64,000 bases of DNA from Sclerurus mexicanus (Eukaryota > Chordata > Aves > Passeriformes > Furnariidae): assembly GCA_013396755.1 (NCBI GenBank), contig VWZF01005817.1:66588-130587 (forward strand), written 5' to 3'. The translations under genes and the position numbers were made by a program. Positions 49,707 through 61,612 of the stretch are shown here, one piece after another. The notes below the pieces were generated by a model. That model saw only the letters and a list, made by a program, of their open reading frames with translations. It was not told where the DNA came from and ran no database searches. Within the stretch, counting starts at the first letter, position 1; each line of letters begins with the position of its first letter.

Positions 49707-51349
49707 TGGAGACAAGGGTAATGATCACTCTCAAATCACACATATGTGAATAAATTAATATATTCAGTAGGGAATGTGTTCTTGGTGATAAGGCTTTATA
49801 AAAGGCACAGATCTAACAAACGTAACACCTTGAGTGCTTCTGACATCTCATTCAGTGCTGCTTTGTTGTCATTCAGCAGAGATGTAAATAATTCCTCTGG
49901 AGTTCTGGGTAGCTTCACTGGTTTACTTCCACACAGAGTAAGTCAGGGCAGGAGAGCTCTCATTGCCAGTGCATGTTCTGAGCTGAAAGGGCTCTTACAA
50001 AAGATGCTACTTGTGCCCTTCCCTGTTTCAACACTGCTGATACCCACCAGCTGGGTAGTGGTGGGTCCTCTCTTACCATACTTTGCTGCCAGGGCCTTTA
50101 AACATTTGGTTTCCAGCTGCAGAGCCTGAGGCCAGTCCCTTTGGCTCGTACTCTGGAGACGTGCTTGCCCCTGAGACAAATGCTTGTGTACACTCAGGTG
50201 TTTATTGTTAATTCACGCAGAAGAGCAAGGCAGGAGCTTTCAGCTCAGTTTTCTCATTAACAAATTGTTAATTCTCATGGGGCTACCAGGTAGAATGGAA
50301 AGAATAATATTTGTCATGTGCCTTTTTTCTTCCCTCTCCTCAGAAGGTTGACAGAAGATGTACTAAAGCATTTTTTTTTCCCAAGCAATGTTTAACAAGA
50401 ATGTTTCAAGACACGTAGAAGCTGCAACATCAGGGCTAATTGTGGAGAACATTTTCTGTAGGAGTACCTTCTGTGTGTTCTGGCAAGGCTTTAAATGTCT
50501 CTTTGAGGACTGACACTCAGAGACCACAGTGTAAGCTGGTATTGGTGCCTGAGGTGAAAAGAGAATGATCTCCTCCCACTCCTTAATCACTGGGATAAGA
50601 TTCTTCTTTGTCAGTTTGCACATTAGATGAGCCCTCTAATTCAAGGCAAGTGCACTGTGTTGGTCTTCCTGCCTTCATTTTCAGCTCTTGCTTTAAGGGC
50701 ACAGCACAAAACTTGCCTTCGCTGTTTTGCAAGTCCCTTTTTTACCAGCATACTCACTTGCGTGTACTTCTCCCCCTCTGGAGTCATATTGCTTTGGAAT
50801 AAAACATGTCAGCAATACTTTCCAGCAGAAAAGGAATGCTAGAGAAAAGCAGAATTCTTGTGGCTTGAATGGGAAGGGTGAGACCAAGTGTGAAACTCAG
50901 TGCTTACATATCCAGGGCAGAAATGAGGGAGGGCTGTGATGGTTCATCTCTACCTGTCTTACACAGCCAGTGTGAAGGTGCACAGGAAAACTGGGAAAGG
51001 GACAATGCAGAAGGTGTGTTTTGTAGACTCTCGACTGCTGCCACCATCTAACAGTGCATCACTGGCTTGTTCTGTCCTGTTTTAAAGCTCTGTCTATGAA
51101 AATACTTTGTTTTTCTGGGAAACCTCCTGTGATGAGGAAACCAGGAAAACAGTCTGCTGCTAATACTGTGGATGAAACACATGCTTGGGGTTTTTTTGTC
51201 GTACCCTAATACAGGAAAGTGCTGTTTAAGACATTTGACTGCTTAGGTGTCTGTTGACTCTTAAGCTTTTTGGGGGGCATACCTGCAATAGGAATTATTG
51301 TTTAAAAGTGCCTTTTCTCCTGTAATGTACTATCTAAGGAGGACAGTAT

Positions 51350-51455
51350 CATTACAGAATCCTAGAGTGGGTTGGGTTGGAAAGGACCTTAGAAACCACG
51401 TAGTTTCAAGCCCTCTATCATGGGCAGGGACACCTCCCACTAGGACACTGCCAAG
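51350..51455 (-). mobile_element. CR1 LINE fragment, short 3' end
   Basis: ACAGAATCCTAGAGTGGG, then TTGGGTTGGAAAGGACCTTAG and CATGGGCAGGGACACCTCCCAC. Confidence 0.85.
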
Positions 51456-53374
51456 GGAACAGTCACTTTGGAGCAGAGCTGTTGTAATGCCTGTTAACTA
51501 GTGGGTGTCCCCCAAAATTCCAGGTTTTATAAAACACTGGAACAGTTACGATTATGCACTTGGCTGTATCCGTGTGCCCCTCTCCACCTCGTTCCATGGT
51601 GCCAGGTCTGAACAACGGCCTCCTTGTTATCTTCTCCGCTGGCAATCAGGGTCCTGGGCACAAGACTCCTTGTGTGCCTGGCTTTGGACTCAGTGGGAGT
51701 GCCTTCTATGCCAAACCTGAAGCACTGGGGTTTCAAAAATAAGTCTTTCATGGTGTTGCCTGAAAGCGTGGGCGAAAGAACAGCATTGAAAAGTTAAAGG
51801 TTAAACAACTGTGTGGTAATTGCAACAGCTAAACCTGTGGTGTTTGAGCTTCTGGGTATGGATGAAAGACACCCTGTGTGTGCCACAGAAATGCCAGAAA
51901 CTGGGATTGTGTGCACTCTTGAGAACTGTTCGAGGGCTTAGTTAGTTTTCTTCTTCAGGGCTTTCTTAGGAAAAGGTAAGCAGGTAGTTAGTTGTGTGGG
52001 AACGCTGTTTTTAAATGTGGGTCTTAATTGTCCCCCCCACCCCGTGCTTGTCGGATGGGAATTAATGCTATTGAGGTGTTAATCTGGGTTCTGCACTTGT
52101 CCTGCATGAAGGGGAATCTGATGGGGAGGGCAGGGATGGAAAGGTGTACATTTGGCTTCCCAGAGCAGGGGTCTGGATCTCCCTGCGGTGTCCCAGAGAG
52201 CAGTGGATGGCAGGGATCCTCTGAATACCCCAAAATGCAGGAGACTTGACTGCCCTGCTGCCCCACTGGGGGATTGGAGGCAGAGCAGTGCATGTTCCCT
52301 CCCTGCTGGAGCAGGGGCTGCTGTCGGTGTTTACCCAGTGTCTGTGCTTATCTCAGAAGATCAGCAGTGAGGCAGCTGAGGACTCAGACCAGAGCTGGGA
52401 TTTTCTGCACGTTCCCAGCTGTTCAGCAGGGAAGTGGGCAGAGTGAAGCTGCAGCTTCCTTCTGGATTTGTGTAGCCAGCTAGGTAGTTTTAAAAAAGAA
52501 GGGTTCTTTGAACCCAGAAGGGTTTCTGGCTTTAGGAAAGATGCAAGAAAAAAACATGTTTTCTGTTTTCACGTGGATTTATGAAGTTGATCAGTCAAGG
52601 GCAGTTCTCCACCTACTCAAAATTCAGATGCAGTAGAGCGACTGCAATGCTTTTGTGTATTTATCAAAGCGCTCCAAGACTATGGAGCAACAGAGTCAGC
52701 AATGCATTTATTAAGACCTGAAAAGAATGTGAGGCTCCATGGAAACATTAAAAATTGAGAAAGCAACCTGCAGAGATCCTCGAGTGCTGGCAGTGTGTTT
52801 GCAAGGACTTCTCTGGGAGCTTTAGCACTGTGACAGTGTGCTGTGCACAGGTGAAGGCTGTGTACAGTCGGTGCTTTTCTAACTGTGCTTCGTCCCTCGG
52901 GGACAAAAACTGTCCTTTAAAGAAGAACACTTGGTCTGTAGTTAATGCTGTTTTCTTTCAGCGTAATGGGAGATGCACGACTGTCACCCCAGGTGAATAT
53001 TTGGGCATCCGCTCCTGTGATGGAGGGAGGCTGGGAAAGAGAGAGGACCTGGCTCACAGCTGGGTTGGGCTCTGGCCTGGTGCAAAGCCTGGGGAGCAAA
53101 TGTCCCACATGTCTCTGAGGGCCTGGGAGGAATCAAAACAGGAATGCTGTGTTCTAGCTGGATGCACGGAGCAGGCCTACAATGCAAACGCTGCTTTTGT
53201 TCTACCTAAATCTACACAACTTCGATGTGCACTTCTTTGTATTCATGTTTTGCTGTATTTTCTGTATAAATGATGTTTTTTCCCCTCTAGAATGAGCTGT
53301 GGAACATTGCCTTGCTGTGTATCCATTCATGCTTAGCTTTGTTCCTTGTTTATTTCCTTTCCCTTTTCCCCCAG

Positions 53375-53392
53375 ATCTATCAAGTCCAGAAG
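53375..53392 (+). CDS. LRRFIP1: LRRFIP1 exon 3, an 18-nt microexon
   Basis: Six codons, IYQVQK, between a strong acceptor (CCCTTTTCCCCCAG|ATC) and the donor AAG|GTAGGG. In known vertebrate LRRFIP1 isoforms QKE is followed by IYQVQK and then KYYGLDTKW, and exons 2 and 4 of this window supply exactly those flanks. Phase 0 and 18 nt make inclusion optional without frame change. Microexons this small usually rely on nearby intronic enhancers; the long pyrimidine run upstream is the only candidate I can see. Confidence 0.88.
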
Positions 53393-53459
53393 GTAGGGGC
53401 TTGCTCACTTTCGTTCTTGTCTGCATGTGTTCCTGTGTTGTGAGTCGTGCTAGAACTTC

Positions 53460-53512
53460 AGAGTCACAGAATCGTTTAGGGTGGAAAAGATCATCGAGTC
53501 TCACCTAGAAAC
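53460..53512 (-). mobile_element. Very short CR1 3' terminus
   Basis: GAGTCACAGAATCGTTTAGG, then GTGGAAAAGATCATCGAGTC, an antisense CR1-type end lying 68 bp past the microexon donor. Confidence 0.65.
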
Positions 53513-56500
53513 TTCTCTAAAGCATGGGAGATGCACATCAGGCCATAAATTTCCATACAATTCTGCCCTTCCTTCCCTGAATCTTGTAGTGTGGATGGTA
53601 AAGGGGAGTGAGGGAAGATGACCCATATAAAATGCCTGCTCAGGCACTTACAATGCCATTTTTCTACAGCCTTCGCTTGGCAAAGAATAAGCAATAACCA
53701 GAAGAGTGACTTGGCAAAGCAGGGTCACGGGAGGGAACAGTGGCTCCCTGGGTCACCAAGAACCACACAGATGTTTGTGTGCTGAAGGCCGAGAGTATCT
53801 CTGGAAGTGTGTTAGGCTGGGCAAGCATTTAACAGGTGCCAGCAGGAAGAACGACTTTCAGATGACTTGGTTTGCAGAAAGTCACTGAAGGAAATCAGGG
53901 ACGCTGTGTTTGAGTTCATAATCTTTTGGTAAATAAACTGTGTGGCCTTCCTCCCAATGACAGCCGAGCGTTATAAATGCTTTTATATTATTTAATCCTC
54001 TCTCACCTCGTTTCAAAGTCATGGTCTCTTCCCTCCTCCCAGTTTCCTTTTCATGATGATGGCCAAGATGATGACGATAATAGCAGCTCTAACTGAGGTC
54101 TCTTGCTATGTAGCAACAGAGATTCTGGAGCTTGTGTTATGATGTTTGGCTGTTCTGCACTTCCAGCATGTCAACTTCCAGCATGTGGTACCTAGAAACA
54201 GAAATCGCTCCAAAGAGGGTTTGCAGGGAGGGAGAAGGCACGTATTTCTTCAAGTCTGCCATTTTCTCCCTTACGAAATATTTCGGGTTTTTTTTCCCCT
54301 GAGGTATTTTTATTGCTTGCTGAGTGAATGTCTCCTAGATCGTGGTGTGTTTGGTTTTGTTCTGGCGCTCCAGCTGCCCTAACTGCATGTTTCAAAGCTT
54401 GACCTAGCAGTGCATGTGCTTCTTGGAAGTGCTGTTTTCCTCTTTGAGGGTGTATGTATATGAAGAGAGCTGCTCAAATCATGTGCTCTGGTATTTAACC
54501 CTGACCCCATCGTTTGGGCAACAAATCTATCTTACTCTTGGTTTTATTTCTGGAGTCGACTGCAGACTGAGTGACTCAACGTCTGCCCATGGATCAACAG
54601 GCTCGTTATTAATCTCCTTTCTGGGGACTAATTGAACCTTCTGGTGCAAACACAGCCCCTTGGGAGCCCAGGAGGTTGTTTACTGTTGGTGTCCTGACAT
54701 GGATGAGAAGATAAGTGGGTTACCCTCCCAACATCCCATAGCGAGTTTGCAAGTCTGGCAGTTTCACTGTCACTTAGTGAGCAAATTGCGTCTGGAATTC
54801 TCTCTCAATGGTATTAATGTCATTAATTATTTAATTGTAATATCACTTTTCAGGATGGAAGGGAACTTGAGTCTGGCAAAGGCCTCTGACTGAAACCTAA
54901 ATGAATGGATAAGCACCATTTCTTCCTTTAACCCCTTTGAATCAGGCCCCTGGGGGCAGAACAGAAGAGTCAGTGTAGAGAAAGAAATAGGAAGTGGCTG
55001 AGGGGTCAAAATCCTTGAGACTTCAAAAGCTGCCACTTGAGTCCAGTGTGACATATGCTGTTTAAAAGATTAGAAATTAAAAATAGTCTCAGTGCAGTTG
55101 CATTCATTAAGATTTTGCTTTAGGGAATATTAAGCCTATAGCCGTGCCATTTGAAACAGAGGAGGAAAGGCCTGTAAGTGGAACTTAAATTGTGACATAG
55201 CAACTGTTATGAGGGGTATTTCCTTATCTGCCTTCTGCAGTGCTGAATCCAGAAGCCAGTGTCAGAAAGGGAGGAGAACAGAAGGCAGGAGAAAGGAGCA
55301 GCAGACCTTTCAGCAGTGACTAGTGTGTTTATGGATTCTTCCTATGTGTGAGAAAGAATTCTCCATTTTAAGTGTTTTTCTAAAATTGGTGTCTAGTGTT
55401 AAAAAATGTTATATGTGTTCAAATGGCAACAAAGCTTCCAATAAGGCTTTACCTGACCTGCTTTGCTACAAACCATGTAATCTGTAGGTTTTCATCATGT
55501 ACATGGCCCTGACCAGCTGGAGCTCCTGGAATTTTCAGGGGTCTTTTCAGGCTGTGATGTTTGTAAAAGTTAATTTTATAATGGGCTGTTGTACGGGTTT
55601 TGCCTCTGCCTGGAAGAAAGGAGTCTGAGCCCTTGGGAGAAGTGTGTAATGCTTGAAGAAACAATGATTCATGTGCCCTCTGATTTCCTGTAGTTTAAGG
55701 AGGAAATTTCACTTGTGTGTAATTAGTCTAGACATTGTGTAGGGAATGGGATGTTCTAGAACACACACTGAGGTGGTTTGGAGGAAAAGCAGAGGGGAAT
55801 ACTTCCCTGTTTCCATGGGGAAGTGGTTAAAGAGGTTATTGAACCGTTGTCTCTTTTCCCTGTTCCGGAGAGATGTTGACACACTACTTAACTCTGCAAT
55901 GCAGTGAACCTATTTCCTGTTTTCAAATTACTGCCCTAAAACCTTATTTCTCTATTTTTTTTTTCCTAATAACTGGAATTGCTCTGAGCTCCTGCCTTTT
56001 CCCAATTTGACCTCAAAACTGACAGCATTTATAGGAAGGTCATTGCACAGTTCAGGCTATCCAGGTTGCATAATTGAGCACCCCACTACCTGTTTTACTA
56101 CTTCCCTCCAGAGCTGTTAAGCATGAAGTGAAGAATACTTTACCATGAAAATAATTTTGTTGTTTGAAGAGGAAGAACTCTGAAGTGGAAATAAACTAAT
56201 AGAGTATTGAAGAACACGGAGCTATTTGTTCTAGCTTATTAATAATTAGTGAAGGATGTTTTTAAGCATGAAAGGAAAATTACATTAATGCCATTGAGTG
56301 AGTGCTAAAACCAGAAAGCAGGACAGGACAGGTTTTTTTTTAGCATTACTTGATCTTTTGCCTGTTGATACTCCTGCCTCCTGAAGCCTGTAGGAAAGCT
56401 CTAAAATACATAGTATGCCTCCTTAAGCAAGATTTTCATTTGGCTTCTGCTGTGGTTGAGGCCAGTGATTTTTCTTCCCACAGGAACCTTCTGGTCCCCA

Positions 56501-56944
56501 GACTCCCTGAGACCAGAACCGACCTGCTTGTTTGGGGAGGAAGGAAAGTCCCACTAAACTTTTGAAAAAATTGCTGCCAGGTGGAAATTCAGTGTCATTG
56601 GGAAATTCCCCCACGTTGTGCAAAGAAATGACGAGCTGAGAAATGGTTCAGACAAGACAGTCCATTCAGAAAATGGATGGCGTTTGGCGCTGAAAGGCAG
56701 GGAGCTTTCCAGCCTTGCCCTGCATTGGTGGGGCTTGTCCTTTTCTGTCTTTGGTGGTGCTCCCACCGCTGGCAGATGGCTGAAGTGGAGGCAAAAAGCC
56801 TTGTGCTCTGAAAGCAGCTCGGGGCAGCTCTGAATACAGCGAATTGGAGTGTTCAACTTGCCTGCCCAGTGTGACAAACCTGCACAGGAAACATGATTTG
56901 ACAGCATTTTTCATCCCGGACGCGTCCTGCGTTCACCTCCCCTT

Positions 56945-56990
56945 GTAATGACTCTTGACTTAAATGGGTCAGGAATTCAAGAGTCATTAC
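56945..56990. repeat. Perfect 14-bp inverted repeat with 18-nt loop
   Basis: GTAATGACTCTTGA (56945-56958) and TCAAGAGTCATTAC (56977-56990) are exact reverse complements. They lie about 285 bp upstream of exon 4. Neither arm belongs to a repeat family I recognise. It could form a stable RNA hairpin in the intron; as a microRNA precursor the stem is too short. Confidence 0.9.
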
Positions 56991-57273
56991 TCTCCTTGCT
57001 CCTATCCCCCAGCACTGGGCTTTTTGCAGTGCTGAGAGGGAAGAAGCTGTCGAGTATCCCGGCTGTACCCAAAACCCCCTTTCCTCTTGCCAGGCAGCTC
57101 TTTCTGGGCACGTGCTGTGGAGGGCTCCAGTGCCGCTTGGCACGGCTCTTCCTGGCATTTCTCTCTGTGTGTGGAGCTGTGTGGCTCGGCCAGGACCTGG
57201 CAATGCATGTCTAAATGTTCTGTGTTTGCTCTTCTCATCTAAATTCTGCTTTTTTTCCCTTTTCTGTCTGTAG

Positions 57274-57321
57274 AAATATTATGGTCTGGATACTAAGTGG
57301 GGAGACATCGAGCAATGGATG
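57274..57321 (+). CDS. LRRFIP1: LRRFIP1 exon 4
   Basis: Sixteen codons, KYYGLDTKWGDIEQWM, with acceptor TTTTCTGTCTGTAG|AAA and donor ATG|GTAGGA, phase 0. This segment is diagnostic for LRRFIP1; the related segment I associate with LRRFIP2 differs. In known isoforms it directly precedes EDSERYSRR, supplied here by exon 5. The Trp-rich amphipathic stretch is a cassette in vertebrate LRRFIP1. Confidence 0.95.
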
Positions 57322-58824
57322 GTAGGACTTGATCAACGTAGCTCAACAGCTTTCATGTGTTGAAGTTTTGTGTAGTTCCTAGAGTTTGAAATCCCACAAA
57401 GTAGGTATTTTCACGTATTGGAGATGTGAATTACACTGGTACCACAAGCATTCTGCAGTCTCAGGTTTCCACCTGAAATGTGGCTTTTAATCAGCTTAAA
57501 ACTAGCAAGGGCTGCGTTAGAGCCATCTCTTTTTACAGACCTCTGTCTCCACGCTTGAGAAGTAGGTAAGAATAAAGACCTGTTAAAGCCCCTTGGCTTA
57601 CAAGGAATATTCCTGCTCATTTCCCTTCTTGTGGGTTTCGTTAGCGTTTGAGTCTTCTTAAATCTGCCTGCAGGTAAACTGTGGGCAGGTTTTGTCTGTG
57701 CTGCCTCAGTTACCTTTGCACTTACTGGCCCAGGGGTATCTGGAGGAATCATTACTGCTACTCTGGCAAGGCTTGCTTTTGCTGATAATACAAATGTCCT
57801 GGATTTTACAGTTTGCCAAAGCCAGTGGAGTTGATTCCAGCTATGGACCTGGCCACTAGCACCATCTGAGTGTTTTAACACCCACAGTATATGGTGAAGA
57901 GGTTGCTAACAGGCTGGAAGTCATTGGCTTCAAATGCCTTTCCACCCTAAGTTTATGAAATCCCTTTCCAGTGTTGCTGGATGAAAACTGTAAAAAGCAA
58001 AACTGAACAACTGACTTCCAGTGTGAAGATAACTTCCCAAATTTCTTGACCCTTGATAATTAATCAGCATATACACTGGTTTGCATGGACCAGCCATCCA
58101 CCAAGGGTGCTCCAGTCTCACAAATAAGCCATTGAGTCTCCTCAAATCCTGGCTGGATGAGTTGACTTTAGCTCCACCTTACTGGCAATTCCCTTGCTTG
58201 GAAATCTGTTGTCCTGTGAGAACTGTTGACTGCAGTGATGAGACTTTTTTTTTCTCTTGTTTTCTATGGCTGTTTCTAAATTCCATGGAAAATCAGTTGG
58301 TTAAAATCCGACTGTTGAGATGTAATACATCCTGACAGTATTTCCAGTGTCACAGAGGCTGTAGGCAGGGCACGGCTGCTTTTGGTGTGGAGGAAGGGGC
58401 CAGGCTGTGCCCCTTGGGATGCTCACTAGGGAGAGACCCTGCCACCTTATTTCAAATGGAAGACTTGTGAGGTTTATTTTGAAGGCCTAAAAACTTAATG
58501 ACACAAACCCTGTAAGTACACCGGTGCCCAGATGTGAAGAGATACACTTGAAACTTGTTTGAGATTGCAAGCAATGATGCCTCATTTCTGTCTTCTGCAC
58601 AAGAAATAGAAGTGTGTGTAGCAGGGTAAAACGGGGAAAAAGTTGGGGTCAGTAAGGAGGGAGAAAGGGGTTTTCTAGGTTGGCAGGGTGTCACCTTCCA
58701 TTGTTTGGTTTAACCTTGCTGGCTCCCAAGCGTGACTGAAGTTCACTGTGTGTTTCTGAAAGGCTCTGCTGGTGTATCTCTCCTCTCAACGCTTCCCTCT
58801 GTTTTCTCTCTGCTGCCTTGGTAG
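57322..58824 (+). other. LRRFIP1: LRRFIP1 intron 4
   Basis: A 1.5-kb intron. No repeat or exon recognised. A 156-codon antisense frame at 57411-57881 looks like chance. Confidence 0.9.
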
Positions 58825-58869
58825 GAAGACAGTGAGCGTTACTCCCGTAGAGCCCGAAGGAATGCCTCG
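58825..58869 (+). CDS. LRRFIP1: LRRFIP1 exon 5
   Basis: Fifteen codons, EDSERYSRRARRNAS, with acceptor GCCTTGGTAG|GAA and donor TCG|GTTAGT, phase 0. The donor has T at +3, so it is weaker than consensus. The Arg/Ser-rich peptide with RRARRNAS carries basophilic-kinase-type sites (RRNAS). The reading joins exon 6 as NAS-ASDEDE, matching the family. Confidence 0.95.
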
Positions 58870-59393
58870 GTTAGTATCTACTTTTGCTCTTTCTCTTTTA
58901 GCTAGACATTTCAAGTTAAGAAAAGACACAAGTACAAGGAACTTCCTTCTTAAGAAAAAGAAAAATCAACAGAAAAGCTCCCCCACCCCAGGCGAGCGAA
59001 AACCCTAAAGCCACTTCCTGACTTCTCTGCTCTCTCCCCCAGCACTCTGGGGAGTTTTTGCAAATGTGCAAGTATAAAGGAGGGGGGAGATGGGGAAATA
59101 ACCTGCTTGGAGTGTTTAACATTCATTTATTCAGACCAAGGGCCAAGAGCACAGAGCAGGGAACACCTGAGCAAGCTCCTTATTCACCCTGTAGTAAAAT
59201 GCTTTTCTTGGGCAGGATATGATTTTCATTTGCTTTCTGTTTATAGTTTTAATGCAATTCTTTTTAAAATATATTTACTCTGTATGTCTTTTCTTGCCTT
59301 CTGTCCCATCAAAGCCATCAGTTTTTACCTCCCTGCCTGTTACTTGTGTTCTTTTCATTGCTTTTCTTTTGTCTTTACGCTCTCTCTCGGTAG
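58870..59393 (+). other. LRRFIP1: LRRFIP1 intron 5
   Basis: A 524-bp intron, the shortest in the window. T-rich toward its 3' end; nothing else seen. Confidence 0.92.
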
Positions 59394-59444
59394 GCTTCGG
59401 ATGAAGATGAGCGCATGTCAGTGGGTAGCCGTGGAAGCCTGAGG
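59394..59444 (+). CDS. LRRFIP1: LRRFIP1 exon 6
   Basis: Seventeen codons, ASDEDERMSVGSRGSLR, with acceptor CTCTCTCGGTAG|GCT, phase 0. This is the most conserved linker of the LRRFIP family, serine-rich and acidic, and the point after which isoforms diverge most. The donor AGG|GTTGGT is poor (T at +3, G at +4) and a (TG)n run starts 23 nt downstream, suggesting a regulated 5' splice site. Confidence 0.95.
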
Positions 59445-59467
59445 GTTGGTAAATTGTACAGTTTCTC

Positions 59468-59484
59468 TGTGTGTGTGTGTGTGT
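59468..59484 (+). repeat. (TG)n tract just downstream of the exon 6 donor
   Basis: A 17-nt TG run on the sense strand, 23 nt into intron 6. As RNA it is a (UG)n element of the kind bound by CELF proteins and TDP-43. Confidence 0.9.
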
Positions 59485-59895
59485 AGATGTCACTGTCCCC
59501 CTGCACCCCAGACTGCTTGTGGTACTCTGATAGTATTGTCCTTCCAAGGTCTTGACATGTTCTGTGTTGGTTTTTTTCGAGTACACGTGCGTCAGTAATT
59601 CTTTCAGCCAGGGGAACTGTCAGATGTGTGTGCAATGTGCAGGAGCCCGAGTTCCTGCCCAGGAACCTTTGTGGTAAGTGCTGTTTGCTGGTGCAGGAAG
59701 GACTTAGCCAAGACATTGGTACAGGCAGCTAGTTCTTGTATGCACCCTGTAAGCTCCCCTGTTTCATTACTGCTGCCGAGGATTTGGGAAGAGGAAGTGC
59801 TAGCTTACTGCAGGATCAGTGTTTATTAGCTCAGGAAAGAAGCAAATAATCAGTGGAAATGAGTCTTAAGCGCTTTGGAATTGCAGGTGAACACT

Positions 59896-60175
59896 CATAG
59901 AATCATGGAATAGCCTGAGCTGGAAGGGGCCCACAAGGATCATCCAAGTCCAGCTCCTGGCCATGCACAGACACCCCAACAATCTGCTCATGTCCCTGAG
60001 AGCACTGTCCAAACATTCCTTGAGCTCCATCAGCCTTGGGGCTGTACCCACTGACCTGGAGAGCCTGTTTAGTGCCCGACCACCCTCTGGGGGAAGAACC
60101 TTTTCCTCCCCTGACACAGCCCGATGACATTCCCTCAAGTCCTGTCACTGGTTACTCTCCTTAAAAATTCTTGAG
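59896..60175 (-). mobile_element. CR1 LINE fragment, divergent subfamily
   Basis: The + strand reads AGAATCATGGAATAGCCTGAG, then CTGGAAGGGGCCCACAAGG, CCATGCACAGACACCCCAAC and CCTGGAGAGCCTGTTTAGTG. This is the antisense of the CR1 type seen in sense at 18750-18924, and differs from the CCATGGGCAGGGACACC subfamily. Confidence 0.85.
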
Positions 60176-61311
60176 AGGTACTGGAAATGCATCTGCAGGC
60201 TCAAGTTTTCTGGAGGGAGAAAAGTAAAGCACAGAGTACTCACCTGTAGGAAAAGTTCAAGGGTTTTTTTTCCCGAAAATATCCACTGTTTTCCCCGATA
60301 ATACACATCTATATAAACCTTTAGTCTGGTCTAGTGTAGAGTCTAGAAGATTCATTAAAAAAAAATTAAATAAAAATTGCTACTGCAGAGCCTGCTCAGT
60401 GGTCCCAAATATTGTTCACAATAGCACAAAATGCACTATTAAAAATAGTGTTGCCTTGTTCCCTTTTTGTTGGAATCCTTATTGCTGCTTATGAAACGCT
60501 GTTAAAATCTTTATTCTTCAAGATAGCAAACTTACTTGAGTGCTTTTCAAAGCCAGAAGATGCATTAAAGTTCCAAAGATTTGATTAGGAAAAGCTTTTG
60601 TGCACAGCTGAACGTGAAAAGTAATGTTTATTTTACTTAGAGTTAAATGTCAGCATGTTCATGAAAGTGTTTTCTGGAGGGCAAAATCTCTAGTTCAGTT
60701 GAAATATCAATTCTTTTTGTTTAGAAGGTGTTGAGAGCACAAATGGGTTGTTTGACCATTGGTGTAAGTGTCCCTTGGTGTGGCACAATGCAAGCACAAT
60801 GGCTCTTCATCTGAAACACCTTCTGTCTGTGGAAATCCACCACTGGTTCCTTTTGAGGGGTTTTTGTAACACAATCCCATGCTTTATATGTATTTAAATA
60901 GCAGAAGCCTTGCATTCTTCCTCCCCACCGTGCCTTGGAGAAGCTTTTCCAACCGTTTTTCACATGCCTTGAGGCTGTGATAACCACTGCTGGTCTGGTG
61001 AACAGCAGTCTCCAGCAGGTCCACTGCGTGGGCCCTAAATTCTTCGTGCTTCTGCAAAGAATGTGTTTCTCTGACAGAAGGATCTAGCTGAAACTTGCCA
61101 TGCTGGTGTTTCCTGTGATGTTGCACAGACCCGCCCTATTCTTGTAAAGCTGCATTCAGGGAGTGTTCCTAGGCACAGGGAAAGTCTTGACAGAGCTTCC
61201 TTGCCTCCTGCAAGCGTCACTGGGATTAGAGAAGCACATCAATGTTTGCTCGTCTGGACTGAAATTTACCCTTCTGCATACTCCAGTTGTTCTATTCACA
61301 AGGAATCAATA

Positions 61312-61612
61312 GAGCATAGAATCATAGGACAGTTTGGGTTGGACGAACCTTAAAGTTTATCCTGTTTCAGCCCCTACCATGGGCAGGGACACTTTCCACC
61401 AGCCCAGGTTGCTCCAAGCCCCGTCCATCCTGGCCTTGGACACTCCCAGGGATGGGGCAGCCACAGCTTCTCTGCCCAACCTATGCCAGGGCCTGCCCAC
61501 CCTCCCAGGGAAGGATTCCTTCCCAATATCCCATCTAAACCTGCTCTCTTCCAGTTCGAATCCATTGCCTGTGTCCTGTCACTCCATGCTCTTATAAATA
61601 GTCTCTTTGATC
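61312..61612 (-). mobile_element. CR1 LINE fragment, 3' end
   Basis: GCATAGAATCATAGGACAG, then GTTTGGGTTGGACGAACC, CCATGGGCAGGGACACTTTC, CTTGGACACTCCCAGGGATG and CACTCCATGCTCTTATAAATAG. Same subfamily as the copy at 49105-49706. Confidence 0.9.

Larger units (their letters stand above)
46008..53374 (+). other. LRRFIP1: LRRFIP1 intron 2
   Basis: A 7.4-kb intron with three CR1 fragments. Between them (46008-46937, 47225-49104, 49707-51349, 51456-53374) I see no gene, only AT-rich intron and chance frames. The largest is a 172-codon frame at 52755-53273 with no upstream ATG start. Confidence 0.9.
53393..57273 (+). other. LRRFIP1: LRRFIP1 intron 3
   Basis: A 3.9-kb intron. Besides the small CR1 end at 53460-53512 and the inverted repeat at 56945-56990, nothing is recognised. 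A pseudo-acceptor at 54041-54042 is followed by an Asp-rich frame that stops after 17 codons. Confidence 0.9.

Noticed and set aside
52755..53273. 172-codon, Cys-rich + strand frame just before the microexon
   Set aside because: It opens at TTG, has no early ATG in good context, lacks splice links to known exons and shows no recognisable domain; likely chance.
54043..54096. Possible exon after a CTCCTCCCAG acceptor reading FPFHDDGQDDDDNSSSN then stop
   Set aside because: There is no good donor, the peptide is low complexity, and an in-frame stop would truncate LRRFIP1. A poison exon is conceivable but nothing else supports it.
56945..56990. MicroRNA precursor at the inverted repeat
   Set aside because: The perfect stem is only 14 bp with poor extension, too short for a Drosha/Dicer hairpin.
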